From NCBI GenBank assembly GCA_947685225.1, contig CANTUV010000007.1, forward strand, positions 18,186,501 to 18,250,500: a stretch of 64,000 nucleotides of DNA. Direction: 5' to 3'. The notes beneath the pieces were generated by a model. That model had not been told where the DNA came from, ran no database searches, and saw nothing but the letters and a program-made list of their open reading frames with translations. Shown piece after piece: positions 20,986-33,369 of this stretch (position 1 is its first letter; each line of letters begins with the position of its first letter). The translations under genes and the position numbers were made by a program. This DNA comes from Garcia nutans (Eukaryota; Streptophyta; Magnoliopsida; Malpighiales; Euphorbiaceae).

Positions 20986-22636
20986 TGTTGCGCTCTAATT
21001 AACACTACTAGAACTACACTCGCAAGTATACGAGACTGCTGTAGTATCTTGGTGAACACCTCAAGGTCATCTCACAAGGAAGCTAGATAAGCTAATTGAT
21101 TATCAGATTGCAAATAACAAATTATCAATAATTTAAATTGCTAACTAATGAAGACAGATCGAGTGGAGTTTAAAACAATAAAAGTAAACTGAGCTGATAT
21201 ATTGATTCACTTAATAGAAAGGTCTAGGGTTTGCACTTCTCTACTAACTTATATGTATGAATGGTTATTCCTCTCAACCAATTTAATTTCAAAGATTAGA
21301 TCTCAAGCAACTTAATTAATCGAATCAAGGAAATAAGCTCTTGCATTCAAACCTCTTTCAAATAATCTTGTTACAATTGAAATGATCTTTTTCTTAGGTT
21401 ATATTTCTAATTCACCTAAGTCCCTAATTGAATTGTTCCAGCATTAGACTTCATTTCTCAGTCCTAATTGGTGGCCAATCAATTATATATTAACAGTAAT
21501 CCATTCAATTAAGGCTAAAGAACTAATTCAGTTAAGAACAATAACCAATTCATACAATCATAGTAGATCCATACAAACCCTAGACTAGATCAAATTAGTT
21601 CATAATGATGTTATCAAACAGATTCATCGCATTAAAATTCAAAGAAATCAATTTAGACATAATAGAATTCATGAATACAATTCCAATGAAACTTAAGAGA
21701 TAGAGTTTGAGAACAAAACCAAATTACAAACTCCCTTTAGCTTCTGAAGAATCTCTTGTTCAGATCTTTGCTAGAAGAATATTGCAATGGCAAAAACAAA
21801 TTTAATCTAGACTATTTGCATCAAAGTGTAATCAAAATTCCAAAAGAAAACGAATGATAGCTCCAAGGTTCTTGTTTGATGGCTGATAAAAAATCCCTTC
21901 CTTCAAAAACCCTAATCCTCTAATTTATATGAAACCTCTCTCAAAGTCCGCGTTTTCTTTCTCCCTTTAGTCCATGGAGTGACACGACCAAGCTAGTGGC
22001 CCTGTCATGTGACACGGCCAGTCGCTTGGCCGTGTCTACTGAATGTGTCCGCTTCTGTGTAATTCTTCATCTTTTCTTCTTTGGAATGGAGTGTGACACG
22101 GCCAAGCTCCTAGCCGTGTCATGTGACACGGCCAATGGCTTGGCCGTGTCAAGTGGGTGTGTCACCTACTGATCTCTTCATTCTTTGCTCTCTTTCCTTT
22201 GGTCTTCTTCCTTGGCTAAGTATGGGACACGGCCAAGCTTGTGGCCGTGTCATGTGACACGGCTAGTGGCTTGGCCGTGTCACCTGAGTGTGTCACTTAC
22301 TGCAAAATTTTTCCTTCCTCTCTTGGTTCCTTGGTTTTGCCCTTAAGATGAGACATGCTTCATGCTATTCTTTCTCCAAGGAAATATTTTGCATATTAAC
22401 CTAAAACAAACACTTGAAACAAACTTTAAAAAAGAATCAAATGAAACATTAACCAAAAACACATAAACACCACACTAAAAACTAAGACAATAATGACAAA
22501 AACACTGAAATAGATTAAAACTACCAAAATTAATGAAAACACTAAATAAACAGATTAAAACTACCAAAATACCTAAAGAAAACAATAATCATTATAATAA
22601 ATAAGATACAATTCTATGACAAAAACTAATAAAACA
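20986..22636 (-). mobile_element. 5' LTR of the Athila element
   Basis: 1651 bp; in reverse complement TGTTTTATTAG...GAGCGCAACA, adjoining the PBS. A minus-strand TATA-like box (CATATAAATTA, rc near 21915-21926) lies directly downstream, in element sense, of the GACACGGCC hairpin array. Confidence 0.9.
21975..22290. repeat. GACACGGCC hairpin array upstream of the Athila TATA box
   Basis: Three units of about 120-130 bp, each with two hairpins GACACGGCCAAGC...TGGCCGTGTC and GACACGGCCAGT...TTGGCCGTGTC separated by ATGT. Strongly palindromic and GC-rich in an AT-rich LTR. Confidence 0.9.
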
Positions 22637-22641
22637 CATGG

Positions 22642-22840
22642 CTAGCTTTGGAAATATCTTAAGTGGATAAACATTTATGGCAGACCCATCATCGACCATT
22701 ACAAATGGAGTCCTCTTCCCCTTGACTTCTATTTTGATAAAGAGAGGGAGGATGTGGTCTTTCCCCCCCTCCGGTAAGTTCGCATCCGAAAAAAAAAACT
22801 GCTTCCATATTAACTTTACTCTTTTCTTGAACCTCTTCAC
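22642..22840 (-). pseudogene. Protease N-terminal half of element D
   Basis: The frame carries the retropepsin active site as FVMVDDGSAINVYPL (Asp-Gly-Ser form typical of Tat). It ends at the Athila insertion; the TSD CATGG falls within the protease coding sequence and the rest continues at 15456. Confidence 0.87.
22787..22798 (-). other. Homopolymer frameshift between gag and protease of D
   Basis: An A-run (rc T-run) lies where the gag-linker frame (23168-22689) and the protease frame overlap: both give the AVFF-type residues and then diverge. A length change in this run explains the frameshift. Confidence 0.7.
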
Positions 22841-22841
22841 A

Positions 22842-23757
22842 TTTCATTATCCCTCCAATTTTTATGAAGTTGATCAGCTCCTCCAGTGTCGTGGAGGTAG
22901 AAATTGGCATGCTAGCCAAGGCTTTGGCCATAGTTTCTCGGTGCTTTTTAGAAGTAGCTAATAAGTCACAAATGCTAACACTTGCTTGGGTTCTTTTCAA
23001 TTGCTTAAGCACAGCATCATCTTCTTCTTCTTCTTTATTTCCTACTTCAACTTCCTTTCCCTTATTAGTTTCTACCTCCTTAGGTGGTGGCCTTGCGTAA
23101 GGCTTATCGGATCTAGTGTTCATAACTTCATCTTCTTCGGGTTTGGACCAAGTCCACTCCTCCTTCATGGATACAAGATCATCATCACTATCGCTTGAAT
23201 CTCAAAACCCATTGATAACACAAATTGTTACTTTTTTACCCAACACAACTTGCTTAATTTCATCAAATACTTCTTCTTCTTCGGTTGCTTCTCTACCCAC
23301 ATCTTGAAAAGAAGACATGACAAAGCTTCATGCAAACCTCCAATCATGAAGGTTGCTGGTGGTGGTACCCTATTGAACTTTGGTAATGGGTTGTCTTTGG
23401 TGTTTGGCTTATTGGGCTTGGGTAGCTTCCCATTATCAATTACATTTTGGATCTCATGTCTTAACCTCACACATCTATCCGTGTCATGCCCTTGCATTTG
23501 GTGAGATTAACAAAATGCTTTAGTGTCGAAATTAGGTGGGAGAGGGTTAGGCAAAGGACGAGGATTTAAGGGTTGTAGCAATCCCTTTCTTTGAAGTTTA
23601 TTGAGAACCCAAGACATTGGTTTCCCCAATTTCAAAAATTGTCTCCTCGTTCCTTGGTTAGTAGCGTTAACACCGACTGCCTTTTGCATGCTTTGGCTAC
23701 TAGATTGATAGTTCCCTTTCTCATTCCTTCTAATTGAAAAATGATTCTTCTCCCTTT
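22842..23757 (-). pseudogene. Gag C-terminus and gag-pol linker of element D
   Basis: 23689-23228 is the gag C-terminal region. LLQPLNPRPLPNPLPPNF and the zinc-knuckle area (TKAFC, stop, SHQMQGHDTDRC) are in one frame with a nonsense codon at about 23504. The block NPLPKFNRVPPPATFM follows. The same blocks occur in gag of P (47470-47740) and H (56830-56520). 23168-22842 is an acidic linker followed by AKALASMPISTSTTLEELIN, typical just before Tat protease. The gag N-terminus is lost at 23757. Confidence 0.85.
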
Positions 23758-25864
23758 TATTTAATGATATAAGTGGTGGAAATAAGATTGAAATGATATA
23801 AGTGGTGGAAATAAGATTGAAATGATAATTAGATTGAGTTGGAATGGAGATCCTTCAATGGTGAAGGTTATGCCATTTTAGTATTTTGAACATAAGCATG
23901 TGGTTAATTAATGTAATTGTTTTGTTAATATGGATTTGCTAAGTTAAAGTAAGGAAAGACTTAATTTTTGAAATTTTATAGGAGTGTTGTTAAATTAAGG
24001 TTTGATGTTGAGAATGCCTCAGAATGTGATATTAAATGATTGTTTATGATTACATTTGATATAGGCATTGAGGGAGGTTGATTTGCTTCATCCAAGTGGT
24101 GAAAGGCAAGTTGGAAGGATAGGAATGGAGGTTGTGTTAAGCTTGCTTTGGGTTGCTAGTGGAGGTACGTACAAACTTTGAACATATTGTTTATATTTGC
24201 ATGACGTTTTGGGCTTAACACATATTGGTTGAAAAATGTGTTAAGTTACTTGGTTCATTGATTGAGTATGAATAATGTGCTATGACATTTGTAATGTCAT
24301 AAATGTGTTAAATGTATTGTGAAAAACCATTGATAATGGCTAAATTGTGTAGAATGTGAAATATGTATATTATGTGAAAATACCCAAAGTAATTGGGTAA
24401 TGTGTTGTGAATGCAAAAATGAGATATATGGAATAATGAAATGAATTGATATTGATAAAAGTGCAAAATATGAGAAATATGTGAAAAATGAGAAAAAATG
24501 AAAAAAAATGAGAATAAGGCAATGTACCTAGATTGAATAAAAAAATGAGAAAGAGATTAATAATGAGAAAAATGAATAAATGAAAAAAATGAGAAAAAGA
24601 TGATATAATAAGGCAATGTGCCTAGTTTGATTATGAGAAAATGAGAAAAGTTTTGACAAAGGAATTATGAAAGAATTTGATAATGAGAAATATAAATAAA
24701 TTGTGTGCCTAGTATGTTATTCAATTTTCAGAGTTCCGGGTTTGGTAGCATGCCTATGATTGCCTACAGGCTAAACGCTAGAATGGTGAAAAGACTGGGT
24801 CGTAAGCCAGGCCAGCTGATAAATATGATGTTTTTGGGGTGAAAAGACTGGGTCGTAAGCCTCAAAAACTGTAGCAGTCTAGCCGGGTTAAGGACCAAGA
24901 TACTGGGGCCTAAGGGTCTAGCCAGGTTGAGGTCCAAGAGACTGGGACTGTTACATTATCCATGGATATATTGCCTACGGGGCTAGACACAAGGTGGCAT
25001 TATGGACCAAAGCAGTAACTCTGAAATTTGAATAGCATATTAGATCCTTTTAGGCCCATGCTTGTCTTTGCTTTAATGTGAATTATGAATTGTGATACAA
25101 TTGAGCAATATAATGAGATATAATGTTATGAGTTATGATATAGATATGTGTTATGCATTGACATTACATTTGGACTATATTGTTATCAAAGTTTGTACCA
25201 CTAGGCTTCGGCTTAGCGCGATTGTAATTCGTCGCGTAGGTGTCATGGACGTTTTGGTAGAGCCGAAGAGTTCTACTAGATCTGGTTAAATCTAGGTTTG
25301 TATTTATTGAGTTTGAAGAGTTTTTAAGTACACAAAGATCAGAGCTAGTTGCCAGCGTGTAGATATTTGATATTACAGTATATTTTGATATTATATATGT
25401 TATTATATGTTTTTGAAATATATAATGTAAATTGTAAAGAATGATATGAATAATTTGTTTAAGATGAGATCTTATATGTGATGTTGATATATATACCTAT
25501 ATATAAGTATTTTGAGAAAATATGGAGAAATTGAGAAGTATTGGTGAAATGGTGAATTGATTTTATTGGGAGTGTTTGTTTTATGCAAGTTATGTTTTGT
25601 TGAATTTTGGAAATGTCCAAATTACAAACAAAACTCTGGCAAATTTTTTTCAGAGATTTTCATATAAAATGTTATCTCGGGTTACTATAGCAAGTAAAGA
25701 ATATTTATTTATTATTTAATTTTATATATTTAGTATTTGAAATTTTAAAATAGAAATGTGAAAATTTTTATTAAATCAGTCTGTGACATTTTTATACCGT
25801 ATATGCATATTTTATATATGCTAGAAATATGTATTGTACGTATATAAGGTATAAGGGTGTTACA
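23758..25864 (+). mobile_element. Partial 5' LTR of chromovirus-like family X
   Basis: It matches 29965-31168 and the reverse complement of 35374-37900. The first ~0.7-0.9 kb of the LTR is missing at the junction with D. It ends GTGTTACA at 25864, followed by a tRNA-iMet-type PBS. The segment 24720-25020 is locally GC-richer with a duplicated motif (GTGAAAAGACTGGGTCGTAA). Confidence 0.82.
23764..23821 (+). repeat. 29-bp tandem duplication at the D/X junction
   Basis: Two perfect copies of a 29-bp unit beginning ATGATATAAGTGGTGGAAAT. The corresponding X LTR at about 30743 has only one GGTGGAAATAAGATTGAA core. Confidence 0.85.
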
Positions 25865-25871
25865 TTTATTT

Positions 25872-25883
25872 TGGTATCAGAGC
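25872..25883 (+). other. Primer-binding site of element X
   Basis: TGGTATCAGAGC, seven bases after the LTR end GTTACA. It is complementary to the 3' end of initiator tRNA-Met, the usual primer for chromoviruses and many copia elements. Confidence 0.85.
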
Positions 25884-27569
25884 CTAGGTTTGAGATTCTC
25901 GACCTAGGTGGGTTGTTAGAGAGAGAAAATTAGAATTTTAAAAAAAGTAATTTTCAATTTTGATGCATGCATTGGCACTGGCAATTTATCTGATCCCTAA
26001 TATCCATTTGATATAATAGATATGAGTTGAGATGGCGTTTGGGTTATATAGATCAGAGTGGCACTATAGAAACGTCATTATGGGGCGTATGGATTAAGAA
26101 TTTTTGGAACTTTTATTTGAAATTAAAATTCATAGCTGATTCAATTGATGAATAAGTGAAATTAAGAAAAATAATTTATGAAATGATTTAAGATATGCAA
26201 TAAAAAGTTTGAAAAATGGGCATGATAGTTACAGAAAATTCTATAGGTATGCTGTAAAATGATATTGTCGAATTTTTGAATAAATATAAGAATGTTGGAT
26301 GAGTTTGAAAATTTAATGAAAATTTTTTCTATATGTTAGAATCTAATGTATAAAATTTCATAATTTTTAAAGATGAATTACTAATTAAGAAAGGTAGAAG
26401 AACACATATTTTTGGAGGAGTTCCAGAAACTCAGAATCTATAGAAATTGAGAAACATATTTAAAATCTTAGCAAACAAACCCAGAAAAATATGAACAATT
26501 TACACCCAATATCATATATATTCCTATAACATATGGTTAAAATTTCATGAATTTTAATTAAGGTATAATACCTGAAAAAAAAGGACAATCGTGTGCTGCC
26601 AGAGAAATTATTAAAGAGACAGATTCTCTGATTTTGGAAGATTTAATTTTTAAATATATTAAATCAACTTGGAAAAATCTGAAACTTTAAATATAAGTCC
26701 ATATATGTGTCGAGTGCACATGGATAAAAATTTACAAGCTTTTCTAAAGAATTTGTAAGGAATATAAAAATTTAAAGTAAGAGTGACATGAAACTAAGGA
26801 AGTCAAACAATTTTGTGTACATGAGTAATAAATTAATTTTATGAGACAAATGAATTAGAACAATTATGAAAATTTGTATGCATACGGGTGAAAGTAAGAA
26901 GAAGGAATATGGAGTTTTAGTAATTTAGAACAAAGAGTTCATAAAAAAAATGAATGATACATGATTTAGGGTTTGAGTATTTAAAAGTATGATATCTAAT
27001 TGATGATGTTAATTAGTGTAAGAAAATGAATTAGTGTTGTTTAAAAGTAAATGTTATGATCTTAAGATTGAGAATGTGATATGGATGAGATTTGGTGAGG
27101 TTCATGTTGTTGGTTGCATTATATGAAATTGAAATTTGAAATGGGTTTCCATAATTGTGAAAGTAATGTGTTTTGATGTTATATTAATATAAAAATAATG
27201 TTTATAAAGTTAGCTCTTAAAAGTGAGATTAATAGAATGAAGTTTAAGTAAAGTAGTAAGTTGAAAATTTAGAGTTGTAAGGGAATTTTGATGAGGATTG
27301 TTTAGATATTGATAGTTTAATGTTTTTTAAGCATGTAAGTAATTTTGAATGAGTAATATTATTTATAAAAGTACTAACTAAGGTGTAATGTGGTTGATAA
27401 TATAGAAATTTGTTATGACGTAAAGGAAAATGATTAAGTAAGTAAAAATGAGTTACTTTAAGTAATTGAATTGGAAATGATGAAAAGAGATATGAAGGGT
27501 ATGATAAATGTATAAAATAAATGTGAGAGAGATGTCACATTGGAAATGTGACTAAGATTTATGTGAGGT

Positions 27570-27602
27570 GTTAAATATATATATATATATATATATATAT
27601 AA
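27570..27602. repeat. (AT)n microsatellite
   Basis: About 15 AT dinucleotides in uninterrupted series. Confidence 0.9.
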
Positions 27603-27898
27603 TAAGAAACTTATTTAAGAGATGGACGATTATATAAGGAAGATGTTAATTATGTTGAAATTTCCAAAAATTAGAACTTTTCAAAAAATTTGGAATATTA
27701 CACATATGCACAAGTAATGTGTATCTTATATACACATCAAATGTACCTTATATGTGTATTAAATATATTAAGTATGTAATGTATTAATCCAACATATACA
27801 ATTAATATACCATATGTATATGTTATATATATACTCTAGATATAAATATTGAGTATATATAAAATTTTATATCTCCAAAATCACGAATGTGATAATTT

Positions 27899-27945
27899 TC
27901 TCCCCCTTAAATAATTTCGTCCTCGAAATTATCTAGTACGGTAAT
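27899..27945 (-). other. Reversed chromovirus-like pol end and purine tract
   Basis: The reverse complement reads AATTTCGAGGACGAAATTAT then TTAAGGGGGAGA. A GAGGACGAA stretch followed by AAGGGGG-A marks the pol end and PPT in many plant Tekay/Del-type chromoviruses. No intact LTR edge follows immediately, so this is an isolated landmark. Confidence 0.5.
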
Positions 27946-29964
27946 AAATCTTCCAAATGAAACATAATCTTAAAATCTCATCAAAATTATTATTTCATCA
28001 AATTGCATAATTTCTATTCTCCCCCTTAGGTTCATTCTCAATTACCTTTTTACCATTCCATAACTCATCTTTATACTGTCTATTTACTCAAACAACCACA
28101 ATAGATTATCATATCATCAATCGAATTGCCATTAGACAAAATTAGTTCATCTCTTTAATATATATTCATCACACACCTATTACACTTAAGATATTTGATC
28201 ACTTCATTATCTTAAAATATACTCTTATCACCTTAAATTCAAATGTTAATAACTTTTATCTTAACACAATAATTTTACACATCTTCACTTTGATCCTACT
28301 CTTTATACAATTACCACATATTAATTTAATATCACCGTTATACAACAACAAAATCTTATTTCCTTACTAAGAATCATTCCAATTATACTATAACTATCAT
28401 AACTTAGCTCCTTTCATATGCATATACATATCAGAATGTTGTATTATGCATATTATCACATAGATTGCATATTCTTAATACCACCACATACATTGAATTT
28501 CAATAAATGCTTATAAACTTATTACATTTAAAATCAATTGATCTAACTATCACAATATGACCATCACAGCCTTATTCCATTCTGACCAACCTTTAGTCTA
28601 TTTTCAATTCATCAATATGCTTTCAATTCATGACCTAATTCTATTAGGTCAAATTTATTCTCAAATCTTAATTCCCTTCAAAATCATCATTACATATAAT
28701 ATTCATTTCATCTAGTCTCATTCACTTTAAACATCATTTTCATCAACTTATTCATTTTATACCACTTTCAAACACATTTAATACAACTCTTACTCACATT
28801 TCATAATTCCTTTCATTTATCCTTTTCTCACATTTCTTATAGTTACCATATTTACAAAAATCACTTTTCTTACACATCATTTAAAGCTCATCATATTTTC
28901 ACAATTCTCTTCTATTCCACACTTTCTATAATTATAAACAAAATTTTAACATAAAATTATAAGATACAACTATGCAAACCATAAATCTTGGCCATGTTTC
29001 TTGTAGCATAACTATAAATCTCACCAAATCTATCCAACGGTCATGTCATCTCAGGCCCATGCCCGTGGATAACAAAACTAATCAGTCAATATACTAAACA
29101 AATCATACGATCATGGCATAATAATGGTCATGCCTGTGGCTTGTAAATAAATACTGCCCCTCTATCATTCTTCTTCAAATATTTCCAATCACAACATTAA
29201 ATTCGTATCGCAAAAATCACATATTTATTTTTTAATCTTTTGCTACATAAAGAGTTAACACATTTCAGCTCTGTTTCAAAGCAATTTACTTTTGATCACT
29301 TCTGTTTCTAAACAATTTACTCTTAATCACTTGATCATCATTAGCCTAACTCAAGTTTCAACAATATTATCATTAACATCTCTTACATATACACATTCAT
29401 TCATATGCTAATTTTACACAATTTTCATTTATTACTCCATTTCTAATCTATCTCTTATAAAAATTTTCATTCATTTTTTTTACTTCCATACTTTCTTCAT
29501 TATACTTTTCTTTTTCTTACAATCTCTTATGAATACGCATATACTTTGGGCCCAACACTATACAGTCATCAAGTTCAGTCGTTACAATAATAATTTCACC
29601 GTCCAACGCTGCTCGGGTCCATTCTCAATCTCAATTTCATCACATGACCTAACTCTATGTAGGTCATGACCTAATCTCTCTTAGGTATATTAATACTTGC
29701 AATATCATTCCCAATATCACTAAACAAGTAATTGTATAAGGTAACAAACACTTGATAACATTTTTTTTAATCATCCACATACACCTTCGTAAGTCATATT
29801 CACAATGTGACTTACATTCCACATTTTCTTATATATCACAATTGTGTTCATATGAAAAATCTCATCACATATCATACAATTATATGCAATTCCTATTTAA
29901 CATACAACCTATACAAAGTTAACATTTATCACCTTTCAGAAAACATTATCATTTCTCATTCTTT

Positions 29965-31168
29965 TGACATTACTTAAAGTCAATACTTTTTAAAAGAAAA
30001 GTCAAAGTAAAAGGGTATTTTGGTAATTAAATCTTAGAAATTTAAAATTAATAAAATAATTAAAAAATAAATAATTTTGGATGGAAGATAATATTTTGGG
30101 ATTTTAATTAATTAATTAATTAATTAAAAAATATATTAAAATAATATATATAAGGTTGAAAATGTGAGTGGGAGGAAAGAGAAAATTATTTTTTTTCATC
30201 TTCATCTTCTTCTTTCCATCAAGGCCAACTTTCTTGGCTTCAAGAGAGGATTTTTCTTCTTCCAAGCAACCATAATTGAAAAGATTACAAGGATTTAAGT
30301 GAAGTTTTAGAAGATTCTTCATAAATTGGTAAGCTTCTTTACCAATTTTGCCTATTCTATGGAAAAGTGTGTTATGTGAATTTTTGGATTTCATAGTAGC
30401 ATGATTTAATTGCTTAATTGAATATGAATGAAGTTTTTTTGATTGGTTATTAATGATTTTAAGGTTAGATTTAAGAAATGGTTGAATTTAAGTTGAGTTT
30501 AGTGAAGAGAGAGAATTTAGAGTTATGGAACATTTGAGTTTTTGAAATCATGAGTTTTATTTGTGCACATTGGTTCCAAATGTGTTATTTTGATGCATAA
30601 ACAAGGATTTTAAAATCAAATAATGGATTTAGTTAAGTTTGGATAGAGTTTGAAGATGGTAGTATTGATTTAAGGTTTTGGAAAAGTGAATTTTTAAAGA
30701 ATGATTAATTGTTTGATTTTAGTGCTTAAATCATGTTATTTAATGGTGGAAATAAGATTGAAATGATAATTGGATTGAGTTGGAATGGAGATCCTTCAAT
30801 GGTGAAGGTTATGCCATTTCAGTATTTTGAACATAAGCATGTGGTTAATTAATGTAATTGGTTTAAACATGTAAAAATATGTTTGTAATGATATAAATAA
30901 ACTCAAAACAATAATTTAATGGGTTCATATGTATTTGCTAAGTTAAAGTAAGGAAAGACTTAATTTTTGAAATTTTGTAGGATTGTTGTTAAATTAAGGT
31001 TTGATGTTGAGAATTTCTTAGAATGTGATATTAAATTATTGTTTATGATCACATTTGATAAAGGCATTGAGGGAGGTTGATTTGCATCATCCAAGTGGCA
31101 AAGGGCAAGTTGGAAGGATAGGAATGGAGGATGTGTTAAGCTTGCTTTGGGTTGCTAGTGGAGGTATG
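29965..31168 (+). mobile_element. Second partial LTR of family X, interrupted by element C
   Basis: It aligns with the reverse complement of about 36995-38240 in the solo LTR X2 and with 23761-24166. Contains ATATATATAAGG (TATA-like, about 30145) followed by a CTT-rich leader. It stops at GGAGGTATG, exactly where the LTR of C begins. The first ~200 bp expected of the LTR are not recognisable. Confidence 0.75.
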
Positions 31169-33368
31169 TGTAGACCCTTAATTTTTGACCCAATCCGGTC
31201 CAATATGTTTTATTTAGTCCAAAATAATTTTTGTTGTCTAATTGGTCCAAAATAATTTTTGTTAAATAATTTTTTGCTTTAGTATCTAATTTTTATTAAT
31301 AAAAAATAAACAAATAAAAGTCAAAAAATAAAAATTTGAGTCGGAAAAATCGGCGACGAAAAAATCGTCGCGCGGGCCCGTGGGCATTTCGCCCGCAGGA
31401 ATTTCCTGTGGGTGAAATGGCCCAAGCTATTTTGCCCACAGAAAAAATCTGTGGGCGAAATAGCTTTTCCATTTCGCTCGCAGGATTTTCCTGCTAGTGA
31501 AATGGTCACCCGCAGCCCGCCCACTGCCGCAATTTCCTGCGGCAGATTTTTTTTTGCGGCAATTTTTTCGGCAGCGCAATTTTTCCGACGCAAAATTTTT
31601 GAAACCTAATTCAATTAGGTTTCGGTTTCTTTTTTATTAATATTATTTGCCGTGACTAATTAGGAAAAAACCATATCAAACCACTGTAAATAAGGACCAA
31701 AGGCAATGAAATTGAGGGGGCTGAAAAAGCAACAGAAGCTTGAAAATTTGAAACCAAATCAGTGAAGGAAAAGGAGCAACTCAATTTCTTTTTTTCTGGA
31801 ATAGCAGGGACACGAATTAAGTAATTCAAAGGCAGCAATTGTCTTTGTTCTTGTTCATCCAAAAAGAATTATTTTTGGAGAATCAACAAAAGGAGGTATG
31901 TTAAATTCTTTTTGTTTTATTTTTTCACAGTAGCATAAACTATGAAATTTTATTTTTAAATCAAAAACCATAGAACTTTAATTTAGTTTTTCCAAAGTTA
32001 AAAACACTAATATGTTACTTTATTTTCAAAAAAGACTTAAAATTGTTATTTTTACCTCTTAAAAATCTTAAAACCTTAAATAAACATATTTTTCAACAAA
32101 AACAAAATTTGATTCTTTTTTCTTCAAAAGTTTAAACTAGGTTCTTTTTCTTCCAAAAAACCATAAAAAATATCTTTTCTATTTATAAAAACTTCAATCC
32201 ATTTGTTTAAATTTATAAAACCTCTTGAAATCATCAAATTGTCTTTCTAAATCCTAATTCAAATTCATCACCCGAGACCCTAATTTTAAATCCTAAAACC
32301 TTAATTCAACTTCTAAACCTAAAATACTAAACTCTAACTCTTTCAAAACCTTAAACCCTAACTTTTTTTAAGCCCTAATCCTGTAAAACATTAAAAACCA
32401 TAAAAATATAAATACTTTAAATTTTACACAGTAGCTTGAAATCACCATTTAAAACCACAAATTAAAAGTATTTCAAAGTGTCTAAAACCCTAGTTTCATG
32501 ATTTTACCATTCAAATATTAATTTAGTTAATCAAAGAGTCTTACCAACCTTTTAAAACATAAAACCCTAATCTATTTTAATTCCATAAAAAAGTCACAGT
32601 AGCTATAATTGGACTTTTATTTGCTTTATTCAATTCCATATTTGATTATGTTTTGATTTATTTTATATGCTTTATGTAAGTTGAATGCTCGGTTTATTTT
32701 ATTTATCATGGATGGATGCTTACTTTCTATTAATATTTAATACCTTTGATGAATAACTTATTTATGATGAATGATTATTTACTTTTATCAATTAATTTAG
32801 ATTTCCAAAAGTTGTAAGAGGTATGTTTCCACTTGGTGGGTACCTCATTAATTAAACATCATGTAATTTAATTTGCTTTTCTATTTTAGAACCTATGTAA
32901 AGGGCATGTTTCTACCTTTCGGTGGGTGTCCTATTTAGGCATGTGATGTAAGGACACGTTTCCATCTTTGGATGGTGTCCATTTATTTGTTTTGCTTGGA
33001 CCTTGCTTTGATTTTAATATATTGATGCTTTCTTTTAATTATTGTGTGTAATATGGATAATGTTGTTATATTTAAGAATTTTATAATATTAAGACATGTA
33101 AAGGAGGCCGGTTCCAATGAACCGGGTGTTGTGGGGGTGCTGGGCCATTTCTCACCTTTCCCACACGTACCCAACTTTCGAACCCGTTAGGGGGTTAGGG
33201 ATTCCTTAGGAATCGAGTCATCCACCCCTTTCTTTTTTTCGGCCCGTCTGGGTGGCGACTCCATTTTCTCCGAACTTAGGTCTGTGTTCTCTAAGGCCCC
33301 GAGCCTAAACAGTACCAAAGTCGCAAGAACCATTCCACCGGGAGTGGGGGCAAAAATCCCCGCTCACA
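31169..33368 (+). mobile_element. 5' LTR of element C (Tat-like family)
   Basis: 2200 bp, TGTAGACCC...GCTCACA, directly followed by a PBS. The TATA position is degraded to TGTAAATA (31685-31692). Includes the GC hairpin island (31370-31565), a GGAG/GTATGT donor-like site (31896) and AAACCCTAA-type motifs (32270-32590). Left flank GTATG could be the TSD; the right flank is outside the readable part. Confidence 0.92.
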
Positions 33369-33369
33369 G

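Larger units (their letters stand above)
15459..22636 (-). mobile_element. Athila-type Ty3/gypsy element (TSD CATGG) nested in D protease
   Basis: 7178 bp flanked by perfect 5-bp TSDs CATGG at 15454-15458 and 22637-22641. It ends TATTACACTC (left) against TGTTGCGCTC at the matching LTR edge, a difference explained by G-to-A (CpG-type) decay. Order on the minus strand: 5' LTR (22636-20986), PBS, gag (20851-19100), deletion, RT, RNase H, integrase (to 16928), 3' LTR region (to 15459). Gag and integrase features match the Athila lineage. Confidence 0.93.
1853..23757 (-). mobile_element. Element D: decayed Tat/Ogre-type Ty3/gypsy retrotransposon with antisense extra genes
   Basis: Minus-strand order: gag C-terminus (about 23757-22842), protease (22840-22642 then 15456-15139), G-patch and linker, RT, RNase H, archaeal-type RNase H, integrase (to 11415), then two plus-strand genes (11003 back to 4518), minisatellite, PPT and 3' LTR. 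Two RNase H domains and antisense extra ORFs are known traits of the plant Tat lineage. It is interrupted by a solo LTR and an Athila element. The 5' LTR and gag N-terminus are absent: at about 23757 the sequence changes to LTR X. Numerous stops and frameshifts make it non-functional. Confidence 0.88.
25865..29964. other. AT-rich decayed interior, probably of X-family elements
   Basis: About 4 kb without a supportable open frame. It starts with the X PBS. 25865-27540 is A/G-biased; 27570-27602 is an (AT)n microsatellite; 27660-27702 resembles the edge of an X LTR in reverse orientation (ends ATATTACA). 27899-27945 resembles a reversed chromovirus 3' end. 27950-29964 is C/A/T-biased and very G-poor. 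It may hold two opposed, ancient elements, but no protein domain is recognisable. Confidence 0.5.

Noticed and set aside
29640..29690. Inverted ATGACCTAA/TTAGGTCAT-type repeat as a regulatory hairpin
   Set aside because: Short repeats in very AT-rich decayed DNA, with no conserved copy elsewhere in the window to support function.
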